From: Ochotona curzoniae
Lineage: Eukaryota; Chordata; Mammalia; Lagomorpha; Ochotonidae
Assembly: GCF_017591425.1 (NCBI RefSeq)
Contig: NW_024467121.1
Location: 18,860,707 to 18,924,706, forward strand
Reading direction: 5' to 3'
DNA: 64,000 nucleotides
Within the stretch, counting starts at the first letter, position 1. Each line of letters opens with the position of its first letter. Position numbers and translations under genes: made by a program. This document shows positions 47,240-59,789 of the stretch, in pieces. Under the pieces are notes generated by a model. The model was given only the letters and a program-made list of their open reading frames with translations, was not told the DNA's origin and ran no database searches.

Positions 47240-49130
47240 TCCAACAAATTTTTAATGTGCATCAGTGTAGTAGGGGGTTCTAGTTGCTTGTTACTTATTG
47301 CTGAGTAGTATTCCACTGTGTGAATGAACCACATGTTATCCACCCACATTGTTTCCAGTTTGGGGTATGGTGAATAAAGCCTCTTGGGATATTCATGTAT
47401 TATTCTTTGTTTGGATGTATGTTGGAGTAAAGACCTAAAATCAGGGTGGGTGGGTCAGATGGTGAGTGTTGTGTTTAGATTTTACAGAAGATGACAGTTT
47501 TTCAAAGTTTGCTGGCAGTGTATGTAAGTTGTTGTCCTGCATTCTTACAGCATTCTTCAGTTTTAGTCATTCTGATGGATGCACCCAAGTATCCTATGGC
47601 AGTTTTAATTTGCATTTCCTGACTGTTGATGATGCTGGTCGTCTTCTTACACCCTCACCGGTCATTTCTGCTTACATACTTTCTTTGTAAAGAAGTTTTT
47701 CAAATCTTTTGCTAATGTTTTACTGGATTATTATCCTATTATTGGATTTTAGGTGGTTTTCATATATCCTAGTATCTGTCAGATACATGTAATAGGAATA
47801 TTTCCTCCTAATCTGTAGTTTTTTTATTTTCACAATTGTGACTTTAAAAATAGTGATTTTTTAAAAGTAGCTTCATTGATATAATTAACATGCTCATTTA
47901 TACTTGCATGAGGTATACGGTTATATATTTTTAAAGTTTCAAAGTGAAACTCATCACAACCTAATTTTAGGATGTTTTTGTTCCTCCCAAAGAAACTTTG
48001 TACTAATAGCAATTCTCAGTTCTTTCTCCTCTCAGTCCTTTAAAAAATATGCATATATATGAATCCCTTGTGATTTTCAAGTTTTTTATCCTATTTGATC
48101 AATTTTCTTTTTCTTTATAGTATCATTTGTAGCATAGAAGTTTCAACTTTGATATAATGTAGTTTCTTTTTCTTTCTTTCTTTTTTGGCTTTTGTTGTCA
48201 TATCTATGAAACTGTTACCCAATTCTTGATTGTACCTGTAGAGTAGGGCAAGTTTTCATGATGATAAAGTTCAATTTTTTATGGTTTATACTTTTATGCC
48301 TTGTATAGGAAGGCATTACTGTATGTTTACATTTTTTTCTTCTAGAATTTCTGTGGTGTTAACTTTTTCATTTAGGTGTATTTTAGGATGAATTTCAAGT
48401 TAATTTTTATCTGTGGCATGATATCATCTTTTTCTCCATGGGGGCACCCACTTTTCAACATCCATTTGTTGAAAAGACTTTTATGTTCTAAATTAATTGA
48501 CTTGGCACCTTTGTCAAAAATGGACTGACCATATGTGGCTGGCTTAGTTTCTGGACTCACTGTCCTAGTTCATTACTCTCTGTGTCTACCCATTTGTTCA
48601 TAGCAAACTGTCTTGTGTGTGACGTAGCTTTATACTAAGCCTTGGAATAGATAGTATAAGGCTTCTAACTTTGTGTTCCTGTTTTAAAATTGATTTGGCT
48701 ATTCTATATTGTTTGCATTTTCTTACTGACTTTAGAATTAATTTTTCTCCCAAAATATTTACAGAGAATGTTGTTTGGGATTGCGCTGAATTTATGTATC
48801 AACGTGAGGACAAGTAATAACTAAAAGAATGGATGCTTTTAGTTCATAAACACGGTCAGTCTCCCCATTGGTTTGGTCTTTCTCTACTGCCAAGTGATGT
48901 TTATAGTTTTCAGAATGTAGGCCTTTCATCTTTGTCAGCTTCTTCAGAAATATTTGATCTTACTATAAATGCATTTTTGTCTTTCTGTGTTTTGCTAATG
49001 TATAAAAATGCACTGACCTGTGACCTTACTGAATTCACATATACTGTGTTAGTTGTATGGTGGATTTCTTAGCATTTTCTGCCTGGAAATAATGTCATCT
49101 ACAGTTCATGTTGTTCTAATTGGTTCTTGA
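47240..49130 (-). mobile_element. Long old L1 remnant, reverse strand
   Basis: Landmarks in order: TTGCTGAGTAGTATTCCACT, GGTATGGTGAATAAAGCCTC, TCCATTTGTTGAAAAGACTT, GGCACCTTTGTCAAAAATGG, ATTGCGCTGAATTTATGTAT. All are complements of L1 3' sequence. The host SINE pair at 46578-47239 interrupts it, because 46500-46565 also looks like L1 (TTATTGCTGAATAATATATG). Stop codons break every frame. Confidence 0.8.
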
Positions 49131-50935
49131 AAGAATTAGGGTCGGTAAGAGTAGATTATGTGTTACATATTAAGTACATTTTAGTGTCAAACTAAAACCT
49201 TAAAAATATTTTTGCAAATAGTTTGAAAAATCAAATTGGTATCTCTTAATTACTTCCTATTATCCATTGATAACCTAAATTAGTGATTTTGAAAAAATGC
49301 AATCCAAAAAAAATAAGGAAAATCTTTTTGTATTTAAATATATTATTACTAGAAAAGTCTTTGGTTGATTTTCAGGCTTTTGATGAGGGATTTTTCTTGT
49401 ATTGGCAAGACTCAATAGTTTCTGTTCCTGTTTGGAATAGTAGAAAGTGATTTTATTTTGTTCTTTTGGATTTGTTTTGTTTGCCTGTTTGTGCGTATGT
49501 TTGGTTTTGTAGCGCTTGGAAAGCTCTCAATTTCCTAATCCTCAGGCTTTAGTACACAACTTTTTTGGGGTCGGTATTCACAGTGTTTATGCCTGGGAGG
49601 CTTTTGGTTTCCTAGGAGACATCATCTCAGCACTGAAGTTCAGATATAATAGAAGCGGCTCAGCACCCTAATTTTATTACTCCTGTAATTGCTGTTTCAG
49701 TTCTGAGTATTATAGCGTCTTTGTCCCCATGCTGCTATAGAAAAGGGGACTTCAGTGTTTATAGAAGTCTATATTTAAATTTTATGTGAGGCTTTGGACA
49801 AATTTTTTTTCCTAAAATGTTATTTTTCAGAACCTTCTTCTCTGGATATAGAAGGTCATTGCGACACAGAGATAAGCTACAGAGGGAAGGTCAGTGTGTT
49901 TAGGAGTTTAGTCTTCATCTGGTCTTGCTTGTAGAACATCTTTCTGTGTGTTTGGGTAAAATAAAGGAGGTAACCCCTTGATTCTCCCTTTGTGCTTCCG
50001 AGTTGACTTAGGAAATAAACTTCAGTGCAGTTGAAGGGTTGTATCAGAAGTACTGTGAAAAAAAAAACAAAGCAGAAATACAGATTATATCCCTTGTTGA
50101 ATTATGTATATATATGTATGTTTTTCAATTAAGTGTAAATTTTCATGTGTGGGTACTGCTGATTCCTATGTGGACCCCTCTGTGAAACTCTGAGCTTATA
50201 CAGCCAACTGAATGTTCAGCAGTTCTGAGCTCAGTTGTCAGACCCCAAATCAACTCCCACTGGCCAACAAAACCATTTTTCTTGTCTCTCTCAGTAACTC
50301 CATTCTTCCAGTGTTTGGGACCAAAATTCAGGCCTCATCCTTAACTCATCCTTTTCTGCCATACCCAAGAATATCATTGCTTGGCAAATCCTGTGTCTCC
50401 AACTTCAAGATGTGTATGATGGTGCTGTGTTTGTGTGTCTAATAAACCTTGTCAGATTTTTTTTTTTTAATTCCCATTGACTTTTTACCTTGGGCCAAAG
50501 ACACAGTGCTTACAGTGACTGTCAGGGCCCCATGTATCCTGGTCCCTGTGAACTCTCTCTTCTCCCAGGCTACTTTTGTGGCTCTTGCATTCAACTTACA
50601 TCGTGGCTGTTCCCAAACACGCACAGAGAACATTGTGCTTGGAACATACTCCTGTTCTCTCTAATATCTTAATTGGTCTGCAATGAGAGGAATACTAGAA
50701 TTTCTGCAGATATCATCTTTTTGTTTCAGTACTCCCCAGCAGCCCTGTATAAGGCAATTCCTCCCACCAACTCCTACCATCTGCACATGTCCTGCCCCCT
50801 TCTCTAACTTAATTTATCTCCAAAGCACTTGTCACCCTCTGACATGTTATCTTTGCTTTATTGTCGGTTAGGATGGTTCTTCCACATTATGGCAGCTATT
50901 TAGCAAGTACTTGTCAAATTAGTAGGATCATGTAG
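49130..50935. other. AT-rich unique intron sequence
   Basis: The first part may continue the L1 remnant but is too diverged to call. 50457-50467 is a T-run. No gene. Confidence 0.45.
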
Positions 50936-50937
50936 GA

Positions 50938-51105
50938 GAATAACGGTTAACAGATATTCATTTACTTATTTAACCCTTATAGAAATGTTCCAAGCTCCTG
51001 TTACTGCAATTTTTTAAGAAGAACCTGAGTATCAGAGACTGGTTAATTCCCTCAGCCAGTAAGTGACACAGTTATGTGCCCTGGACCTCTGTAACATAGA
51101 GGGTT
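50938..51105 (-). mobile_element. Probable MIR remnant
   Basis: AGAAGAACCTGAGTATCAGA and AGCCAGTAAGTGACACAGTT fit reversed MIR. Confidence 0.5.
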
Positions 51106-52555
51106 GACAGGAGTGACTCGAACATGGGCCCTGACGGCTTCAGCCATTTTGGCTCTGTGCTATTACTTTCACCTGCTATGCTTATCCACCAATGAAGTGT
51201 AACCTCCTGGCGCCTAACCCGAGAACCTCACCCACTGGTCTCTTGTGGCCCCTCCCCCAATCCCATCCCACCTACGAACCACCTGTGATCATCTCGGTCA
51301 CCAGCCCCTGGGGCCCACGTACAGCCCCTCCTTCCAATCAATTCCCCTTGTTTCCCCTCACACACACACACCTTCCAGGCTCACCTGATTTGTATAAGTG
51401 AGCCTCCACGCGTGTTGTTTACCCTTTTTCCCCCTTCTCATGGCTCTCCCCTGTCCTCCTCCTCCATCTTGTCCCCTTCCCCTGCCCTGGCAACTCCACT
51501 CCTGTAGCTTCCCTGTTGGAATAAAGGACCTCCTAAGACCTTGCTGTAAACTTCTCATGGAAAGAATTCTTGGCTGCGGGAGTTAGCTACAGGTGAGAAC
51601 TTAACTGTGCCTGAAGACTAACAAGGATAGCAGTCATATTTCCTAGGAAAATCTCTTGTAGGTGTTATTAATAGGACTGGTTTAATTTACCTGGAGAAGG
51701 TGGTGAGTTGTGATTCAAGGATGATTTGAAGCAGGGTATCTGGACATGCTGTGTTTTTTCGTTTTTTTTTTTTTTTTTTTTTTTTTTTTAGTGAATTGTA
51801 GGAGAAAAAGAAATTGACTCAATTTTATCATAACAATTCGCTAAAATGAACTCATTCCACTTGCAGCATTTCTTTCTTTTTCTTAAATAATGTTTTCAGT
51901 GAGTGAGCAGATGAATGAATGTATTTTACCAATGTTGTGATGTGTTACATTGTGTGGATTCCACATGAGATGTCAGTATTCTTTCATTTTAGGATAACTT
52001 TAAGATGTGTACAACTGATTACTGGCGGAGCTTGAAAAAGAAAACTTGGATTAAACATACATTCTTTAGGGAATATTAATTTAGTTCTTGATTAGCTGAA
52101 GTCATGGAAATCTATGCTGCTTCCCTGATAAAATGCAGTTTATCTCCTCTGTTGGCTACTGTGTGAGGCCTTTTGAATGGTTCCCTGTTGGTGGTGTTGG
52201 CCAGTGTTAGCTTTCAAGGGGATATTGTATTCATAATTCATACTCTGTACCCAGAAGCCATCTTAATTAGAATACAAATTATGACTCCCAATAGAAAACC
52301 TTCTGTAAGTAGTCAGGCATAATAATGAGAAAGAAGTATCTCTGGATATAGCACCTCATTCTGTTTACATATAAATAGCCAAAATCTTATCTTTGTTCAC
52401 AGTAGTCCCCAGTTGAGAGTTGAGTAGGCTTATTGCAGTCAGGTGGATGGGAAGGAGGTAGCTCAGTGAATGGAGGGGTTGGAATTCATGTGATTGTTTC
52501 TGGGAGCACTATGCCCAGTGTCCTGTAAGAGAGGGCTCTGAAGTAGAGTAAGAGT
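51106..52555. other. Unique intron sequence
   Basis: 51190-51520 is C-rich and CpG-poor. A 28-base T-run lies at 51762-51789, without SINE or L1 sequence on its flanks. Confidence 0.5.
51762..51789. repeat. Poly(T) homopolymer
   Basis: 28 uninterrupted T preceded by TTTTTTCG. It could be the tail of a retroposed fragment on the reverse strand, but no source was recognised. Confidence 0.9.
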
Positions 52556-52557
52556 TA

Positions 52558-52800
52558 GCAGGGGCAGGTGTTCTAGTGTGGCATCTCCAGCCCACATCTG
52601 ACAAGTCAGGTTCCAGCTCCTTGACTTCTGATCTAGTTTCCTGCTAATGTGCACCCTAGGAGGCAACAGGAAATTATTCCAGAGTTCTAGGTTTGTGGCT
52701 TGGCCCACACCAGCCCTGGCTGTTGTCTGCTATGCGCATTTTGGGAGGAGACAAGCAGATGAAAATTGCTCCCACTTCCACTCTGTGTAAAGGAAAAAGT
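52558..52800 (+). mobile_element. Old CSINE, sense strand
   Basis: AGTGTGGCATCTCCAGCCCA, CTTCTGATCTAGTTTCCTGC and GGAGGAGACAAGCAGATGAA. Strongly diverged. Confidence 0.65.
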
Positions 52801-52861
52801 GAGGCCTACTGAAATCATGAACCAGTATTAATAGATTTAGCCATCTGGAATTGCCAATGTG

Positions 52862-53470
52862 CAATTCTTGTTGAGGTCTATATTTTCTTTTAATGTAAGA
52901 ATTTGTAGCTATGAGTTTCCTCTCAGCACTGCTTCTGTGACATCCCGTAAATTTTAATAAGTATGTGATATTTTCATTTCTGTTATTTGCTAATTTCTTT
53001 TGTGATTTCCCCCTTGTCCTCGGTGAAGAGTGTGATGTATAAGTTCTATGTATTTATGAATTTGCTAGTTTCCCTTCTGTTGTTGACTGCTAATTTTTTT
53101 CCCCATTGTAATCAGAAAAGACACGTTGTGTGGTTTTAGTATTTTATAATGTGTAAGCAAGTATATGGTCTGTCCTGGAGAAGGCCATGTGAACTTGAGA
53201 AAAGTGTCCCTCTTGTTGCCTGGGAGGTTCTGTGGATATCAGTTGGTCCACAGTGTTGTTTGAGTCATCTCTGCCTTACTGGTATTGTATTAGTATTGAC
53301 ACTGGAATGTGAGAATCTTAGACTATTATTGTAGAGCTTTTTTCTTTTAATTCCACACTTTCTTCCTAATATTTAGAGCTCCAATATCAGTTGTGTGCAT
53401 ATTTGTAATTGCTGTATCTTCTTGGTAAAATTATCCTTCTTAGTGACATTTTTGGAATCTTATAACGGTT
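52862..53470 (-). mobile_element. Old L1 ORF2-region remnant, reverse strand
   Basis: CCCATTGTAATCAGAAAAGA, TATATGGTCTGTCCTGGAGA, GTGAACTTGAGAAAAGTGTC and TCTGTGGATATCAGTTGGTC are complements of conserved L1 ORF2 DNA. Frames are broken. Confidence 0.82.
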
Positions 53471-53497
53471 TTTGGCTTTTTTAACCATGTTTTTAAA

Positions 53498-53790
53498 GAT
53501 TATTTTCATGATACTTTTTTTTTTTAGAGACAGATAAACAGAGAGCAGGCCCCCATCTGCTGACTCATTCTGCAGATACCTGCAGTGTTTAGTACTGTGT
53601 CCTGCCAAATCTGGCCCAGTAGATCTAGGTCTCCCATGTGGGTAGCAGAAACCCGATGACTTGAGCCACCACCACTGTCTCCAGGCAGGTATTAGCAGGA
53701 AGCTGGAGTCAGGAGCCAGAGGCGAATCTCAAACCCAGGCATTTTGATACGGGCCATGGGCATATCAACTGCTAGCTAGGTCAAATGCAT
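53498..53790 (-). mobile_element. Old CSINE
   Basis: TTTTTAAAGATTATTTTCAT, ATCTGCTGACTCATTCTGCA, TCTCCCATGTGGGTAGCAGA. The head is degraded (CTGCTAGCTAGG). Confidence 0.85.
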
Positions 53791-54068
53791 GTTCCCACAG
53801 TATTTTTCTAAACATCATCTTACCCACTGTATCCAATTTGAATGACATCTTTCATTAACATATAATGAATTCTTAAAGTATGCACAGTTTTATACTCTTG
53901 TGAGTCATGGATAATTATAAAATTTTTAAAAGTAGTATATGGTTACTACTACTGAAATTTGACAGTTCATTGAAGTACATCAAGAGTAGAGTCATGCTTA
54001 AAATATAAAAAATCAATTCGGCAATTATCTGTTCACTCACTGGTGGATATTTATTTTACTTAAGAGTG

Positions 54069-54093
54069 TATATATATATATATATATATATAT
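54069..54093. repeat. (TA)n microsatellite
   Basis: About 12 uninterrupted TA units. Confidence 0.95.
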
Positions 54094-56182
54094 GAGCAAG
54101 CTCAGGCTTACAAACACAAAACAAAACAGGTGTTGCCATTGACTTTGTTGCTTCTAATTGCCTATTAGATAAACCTAGTAGATAAAGGGGGCTTATTGAA
54201 AGAGCACCTATGCAAAAATCGATTTGTGACTAGACCAAATTAGACATCCTGGGTTGAAATACTGTTGAATTGTCAATCTACGTGATGATTTATTAAAAGA
54301 AACAGCCTCTCCAACCAACCAAACCAAAATCCTTGGACCCTGTAGTTTCAATGTGTGAGTTCCTATGCAGGTTTTCTCTGCTGTCTGCCTAGTTGTAGTA
54401 ATGCCCTTTCTACAGGTCTCAGGCATCTAAAGCCTCTGCTTTCTGAGCCCCTGGCAGTCCCACTCTGAGTTCTTCATGCCCCTCTGCCTGGAGGACAGCT
54501 TTCCACTCCCCCCACCCCAGCATATCCATCTGGCCAGCACCCTCTTCTCCACCCAGGGACCTACGCAAGAACTACTTGTGTAGTTCTCAAGGAAAGCAGT
54601 CACCCCTGAGTCATACCACCTGCTGCCCATCTGCTCCCAGGGGCTACTGCCCACAGACTATTTCCCTGTCCTGAAATTCTGTATTCCACATTTTCCTAAT
54701 TATTCATTTGCTCATTCAGTAAGTATCTGTGGAGCCCCTACCTTGTGTCTGGCATTATTAGCCAATCGAGGTACAACCACGAGGATGATGAATGTCTTAC
54801 CACTGTAACACCACTGTGTTCACCGGACAGTAGACAGGTAGCTTGACAAATGGCTGAGTTTGTCACATGTGGTGTTACAGTCTGTTGAGAAAACTAAGAG
54901 GATTAGCAAACCTGGCAGGTGGCTTGGAGATGGTTTGCGGTTCAGTTATAAAATGGTAAAGGTACGTGTGAGCTGACAGCTGCAGGTAGTGGGGTGATCA
55001 AGGCCAGATCTGGCTTTGTGGCTGTGGTCACACAGAACCTGAGTTCAGGAGGCCCCACTGTTAGGTTTTAAGGCTTGGCTGTTTGCATCTGAAGTCATCA
55101 TTTCATGTTGGAACTTGTGTTCTGTAAAGTCACATCTGATGGGATGATTAAGCGCCTGGCCCCAGGTCTGGGGAGATGTGGATCAGAATTTGGCAGTACT
55201 ATCTGCCAGTGTGGCCAGGGACACCAGAGGCCTGAGGCAGGTCTACACTCAACCTTGCTAAGCGAGAATCCCATGATAGGAGAGACATGGTATCAACATA
55301 TAACTAAGAAAAACTGGGAGAGGTCCTTTCAATTCCTGCTGTCTGAGGCAGAGGCCTACATTTTCATCTTGCATGGGGCTCTTACGAATGATATAGCCAG
55401 CTGTGTATGTGGTGGTCAGACACAGTGTCCTGGCCCAGAGAACAGCAGGCACAGGCCCGCTAAAACTGTGCTGTGTGTGTGAGGAAGAGCTGGGGGCCTA
55501 TGTGGCTGATAGGGACTCCCACGGGAGGTATGCCAAGAGCCTGTGACCATGGCACAGCTTCCTCCTGACGCAGGACAGCTGGTTTTCACTGTGGACATTC
55601 TGACTGATCCTAAAGTGTAGGGACCTGCCAATCATAGATGTGAGTTCCAGGGTAACCTTGGAAGTAATCCAATCCAGCCTGTTTCCTTCTGCTGTTTCTT
55701 TTGCTGCCATCCCCCTGTTTTTTTCATTGTGAACCTCCATAGAACACAGGCAAGGATGTGGAAATTCCAGCTGGGAAGCCTCCTGGATGTGCAGCAAAGT
55801 CTTCAAAATTCCAGAGAGGTGTTTGTAAATCCGCATCTCATCTCTGTGAATCATCAGAGACCCATGAGTGAATAGTGTATATTGGTGATAATGCTGGCAC
55901 AGAACCTATATAAAATATTGAGTTTCCTGTGAAGAAGGAGGTGAACAGCTGGTGTGACCGAGCAGTGCACTGGTTCTGGTTTTGAGGCAGGCATTCAAAA
56001 GGCTGCCAAGGTCTCTCCTCCCCAAAATCGAGACGATTCATTTTGTGTCTTGCGGTAGTTATCACTTGCTTATTCTGTGCATGTGCTGGACTCCAGCACT
56101 CCTCTCCCTGCTGGCCAGCTCTGTTCCTGATCTCAGCCCGCTCTCATTCATTGAAAACTTTGCTGGCTGCCTCATGTCTAGG

Positions 56183-56248
56183 ACCCAGATGATCGGGATG
56201 ACCTCAGCCCCTAAAACCCAGATGATCGTGATAATGCCTCCAGTGTCC
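56183..56248. repeat. Local 33 bp tandem duplication
   Basis: ACCCAGATGATCG begins at 56183 and 56216, with diverged sequence between. Confidence 0.7.
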
Positions 56249-56811
56249 ACGTAGACAACCCACCTAATGACCCCCCTATGTTCCTGGAACCCTCTGTTCT
56301 CCCCAAGATTACTCTCACTAGAACTCCTGTTTGCTCTGTAATCTAAATTCTCCACCACTCAGTGTCTGCCTTTGGTTCAGTGGACAAACTCTCACTTTCT
56401 TTCTCCTTTTGTGTGTATCTGATCTTTTTAATGCTGGTTCCAGTTTTGTTTTCCATCTTCATTTTAATAGTAGAGTCAGAAAACTGATTGACACATATCA
56501 TAAGCTGTCACTGCAGTACAGGTTTGCTGCATCTACATTTTCGTTGAACTGAGTGACACTGACTTTGTTAAAACCAAAGTAGAGATGAAGAGCTGTTGTC
56601 AATGAAGCAGTCAATGTCCACACGTGGGCTTTTTTGTTCTTAAATGGCAGGTGTTAATGCACTATTCTCAGGGGAAAGGCGCTTGGGATATGTGTACATC
56701 CCACAGATTAAGATGTCAAGTGTCAGGTACTACACATCCTGGGAATACCTCTCAAAACAGTAAGCTGGCAACAGTGACCATCCCCAGATTTTTAGTTTTC
56801 CCAGCACTTAA

Positions 56812-57108
56812 AAGAAAAAGATTTATTTTTGACAGAAGGCAAATTTTGCAAAGACAGAGAGAGATGAAGAGAGAGAGGTCTTCCACTTTCTGCTTAACTC
56901 CACAAATGGCCGTAATAACCAGAGCTGAGCTTATTCAAAGCTGAGAGCCAAGAGTTTCTTCTAGATCCCCTACAAGAGTACAGGGGCTCAAGATCATCAG
57001 CAGGGAGCTGAATTGGAAATGGAGCAGCCAGGACATGAACTGGTGCTCATATGGGATACCAGTGACACAGGGTTGAGGACTAGACTGCTGTGCCACTGTG
57101 TGGGTCCT
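56812..57108 (-). mobile_element. Old CSINE
   Basis: AAAAAGATTTATTTTTGACA, GTCTTCCACTTTCTGCTTAA, GGAGCAGCCAGGACATGAAC and head GCTGTGCCACTGTGTGGGTCC. Confidence 0.87.
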
Positions 57109-57109
57109 T

Positions 57110-58204
57110 CCCACTTCTTTCTTGACACCAGTTCTTCAGTGTCTTTGAGAGAAGTGAGTTTATTGAGAATCCCTGGGGATCCACTCCTACCAGGTGTCCC
57201 TGTCTAGCTTTAACTCTGTAAACCTCTCAGGACTGTGGTCTCTCCTGCTGCATCATTCCTTTGCCTTGTGCATCCACCCTGCAGAGGTAAAACCTGACCC
57301 CAGTACACCTGCCAGTGTCCTCTGCTTCTACCTCAGGCTGCTGCATCCTGTGAGCGTGACCTCACACTGGGCTGAGTTGCTGAGAAGTCACTAGACTCCA
57401 CTCAGTCCAGCCCCCTAGCACCACACTGGGGTCCTTTGCTGTGATTGTGGTTAGGTTCATCTCTCGTTCTCTTACATGCCATTTCTTAGACCTTTCTTTT
57501 TACTCCTAAGCTGCATGCTCTAGAGCGATGGAGAGAGTACCTTGGAAATCAGTTGTGTTGTGCTAAAATGCTATCCAACTGCTTTGTAAAGCAATGCCCT
57601 CATAGCTTGGTTGCATTGACTACAAACAATCAGCAATCTCTAATAATAATAATCAACAAAGTTAGTGTCCCAACCAGTAGGTTTTGTAGTTTGCAGAGAC
57701 TTGCAGTTGTTGAGAATAAAATTTGAAATACATCCTTACTGATGCAAGAGACTGAACAAATGGAAAGAGACTGAAACAAATGGAAACACATGAGTGGGAG
57801 TTGCCTTGAAATTTTAAGATTGTGCTTTGAAATAACCAGTTTGTGGAACTTGTTTTAGCAGAACACCTACTTTATAGCAATGGAAACATTAAGAGGGTTG
57901 ATTGTTTTATAGCATGCAAATTTGGGGAAAATGTTAACAAATTCATCAATAGCATGTATTTAACAGAGGTTATCTTTTAAAGTATCTTTTTTGAAGCAAA
58001 ATAGTAAAACAGAACCTATAAAGATATTTGAGATGAACTTTCATATATTTAGGATGAAGAATTTATCATATAGTTTATAGTTTAGAATTTGTCAATTTGT
58101 GACCTTACTAGTTCTCATAGCACTTACATTCATTTTTCAAGTTGAAAATATTAAGATCAGTGGAGAAGAAACAAATATAGGCACTGATAATTTCAAACAC
58201 AGTG
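57110..58204. other. Unique intron sequence
   Basis: A short imperfect duplication (AGAGACTGAA-C-AAATGGAAA) lies at about 57748-57787. No gene. Confidence 0.55.
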
Positions 58205-58205
58205 A

Positions 58206-58572
58206 TTTTTTTTAAAGTACTGATTTATGTATTTGAAAGGCAGAATGAAAAAGGGAGAGAGTCCATGTGCGAACAGAGAGTGAAAGAGAGAAAAGGAAAG
58301 AAGGAGGGAGGTAGGGAGAAGTCTTCATCTGCCTTTTCATGTTTCCAAATGGCTAGAAACAACAAGGTCTGGAACAGGCTGAAGGCTGGAGCCAGGAGCT
58401 CCATTTTGCGTGGGTAGCAGAGATCCTGGCATTTGGGCCATCATGTGCTGTCTTTCCAGATGTGTTAATAGGATCAGAAATGGAGCAGCCAGGCCTTGAA
58501 CAGGCACTCTGGTATGGGATGCTGGCATTGCAAGGGATGGTTTAACCTGTTGAATCACAGCACTGGGTCCTC
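58206..58572 (-). mobile_element. Old CSINE
   Basis: TTTTTTTAAAGTACTGATTT, a purine-rich expansion, GGAGCAGCCAGGCCTTGAAC and head GAATCACAGCACTGGGTCC. Confidence 0.87.
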
Positions 58573-58965
58573 AATGTAATGCTAGAATGCAGCTTTGAAA
58601 GAGATTATAGGCAGTGTTATATAAAAAGTAAAAATGATAAATCCACATTAAAAACAACGAATTGTTTGATATGGATTTAGAAACAGATATAACTTTAAAA
58701 ATCGATTGAAATCTGTGGCTGTGTGCCAATTACTTATTCTGCTTTTATTATGTTTCTGCCATTGAGACAGTCAGAAGGAAACATGTTGCTTTGCTTTAAT
58801 ATAGATTGATGTAAGTTATTCTATTCAATAGCTGTTGCATAGGTTATTATAGTTATTTTGTAAACCTTTTGATAGGATAAAAACCAGTCTGTCAATTCAC
58901 AAAAATTTAGTCATTTGATTTTATTAGGTTATGTGCCTCTTTTCATTCCCCCAAATGGCTAGATA
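58573..58965. other. AT-rich unique intron sequence
   Basis: No feature recognised. Confidence 0.55.
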
Positions 58966-59283
58966 ATAAATTTTTAATGGACTTATTTATTTATCTGAAA
59001 GGTCAAGAGTTACAGTGAGGGAGAGACAGAGAGAGGAGAAGTCTTCCAGCCACTAGTTTACCCCCCAGATGGCTGCAGTGAGCAAAGTCAGGAGCCCGGA
59101 ACTCTATCCTGACCACCGTTGTGGATGCTGGGGCCCAAACACTTGAGCCACCTTCTGCTGTTTTCCCAGGCATGTTAGCAAGGAACTGGATTGGAAGTGA
59201 TGTGGCCAGTGTGCCAACTGGTACTCACTTAACGCTGATGCTGCACACGGCAGCTTAATCTTGGGATACCATAATGCCAGCTC
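58966..59283 (-). mobile_element. Old CSINE
   Basis: TTTTTAATGGACTTATTTAT, GGGAGAGACAGAGAGAGGAG, CCACTAGTTTACCCCCCAG and head ACCATAATGCCAGCTC. Confidence 0.85.
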
Positions 59284-59428
59284 TGTGGATACTAAATGGC
59301 TAAGTCAGTTCTTTCTGATGTTTTTCCACTGCACCCTACACGTGGTTCTGTCAGGATCCTTTTGTTCTTGTTTGCATGCTGTCTGTCTTAATTCTAAGAT
59401 CCTCAAAAAAAAAATGGGACCACTGTTG

Positions 59429-59784
59429 TCATGTTTCTGCATTCTTAAGGACTATAAGGACTACACAATGCCTGATGTGTTGGAGTTCAACGTCACGTTG
59501 CAATTCATTTTTTGACTGATAAACTTGTTCTAAAGTCCCTACTCCTGAAAAAACTACCAGAACCTGAATTTTAGGCCACTTAACAGGCCAGTGTTCTGAA
59601 GCTATAATGGAAACATCGGCTTCAGTATCAATTAATCCAGTAAAATTTTTATTGATAATTACTTCAATAATTGGATGGCCTGTGGAAATAACTGTTTGAT
59701 AGAAAGCATTCTTGCTAGTACTTCCAAAACCTCCAGTGTGCCAGACATTATATGATTGACCTTTAATATATGCCACTTGGACTA
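59429..59784 (-). pseudogene. Decayed betaretrovirus-like dUTPase C-terminus and protease (endogenous retrovirus relic)
   Basis: Seen: the reverse frame begins after a stop and carries GGFGST, the glycine-rich last motif of retroviral dUTPases (about residues 15-20), then a protease-like segment with LIDTEADVSII (about 48-58) and EHWPVKWP. In class II retroviruses dUTPase precedes protease in one pro frame, and the order here agrees. Oddities: the catalytic DTG triplet reads DTE; similarity fades after about residue 80 and no reverse transcriptase follows; upstream dUTPase sequence is interrupted and out of frame. No LTRs were found. It is a dead fragment. Alternative: chance similarity, but two linked motifs in the expected order make that unlikely. 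Confidence 0.75.
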
Positions 59785-59789
59785 GATAT

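Larger units (their letters stand above)
53792..56810. other. Mostly unique intron sequence
   Basis: It contains a short (TA)n at 54069-54093, a possible ancient repeat near 54690-54790 and a 33 bp local duplication at 56183-56248. Chance frames reach 125 codons (55105-55482). No gene. Confidence 0.5.
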
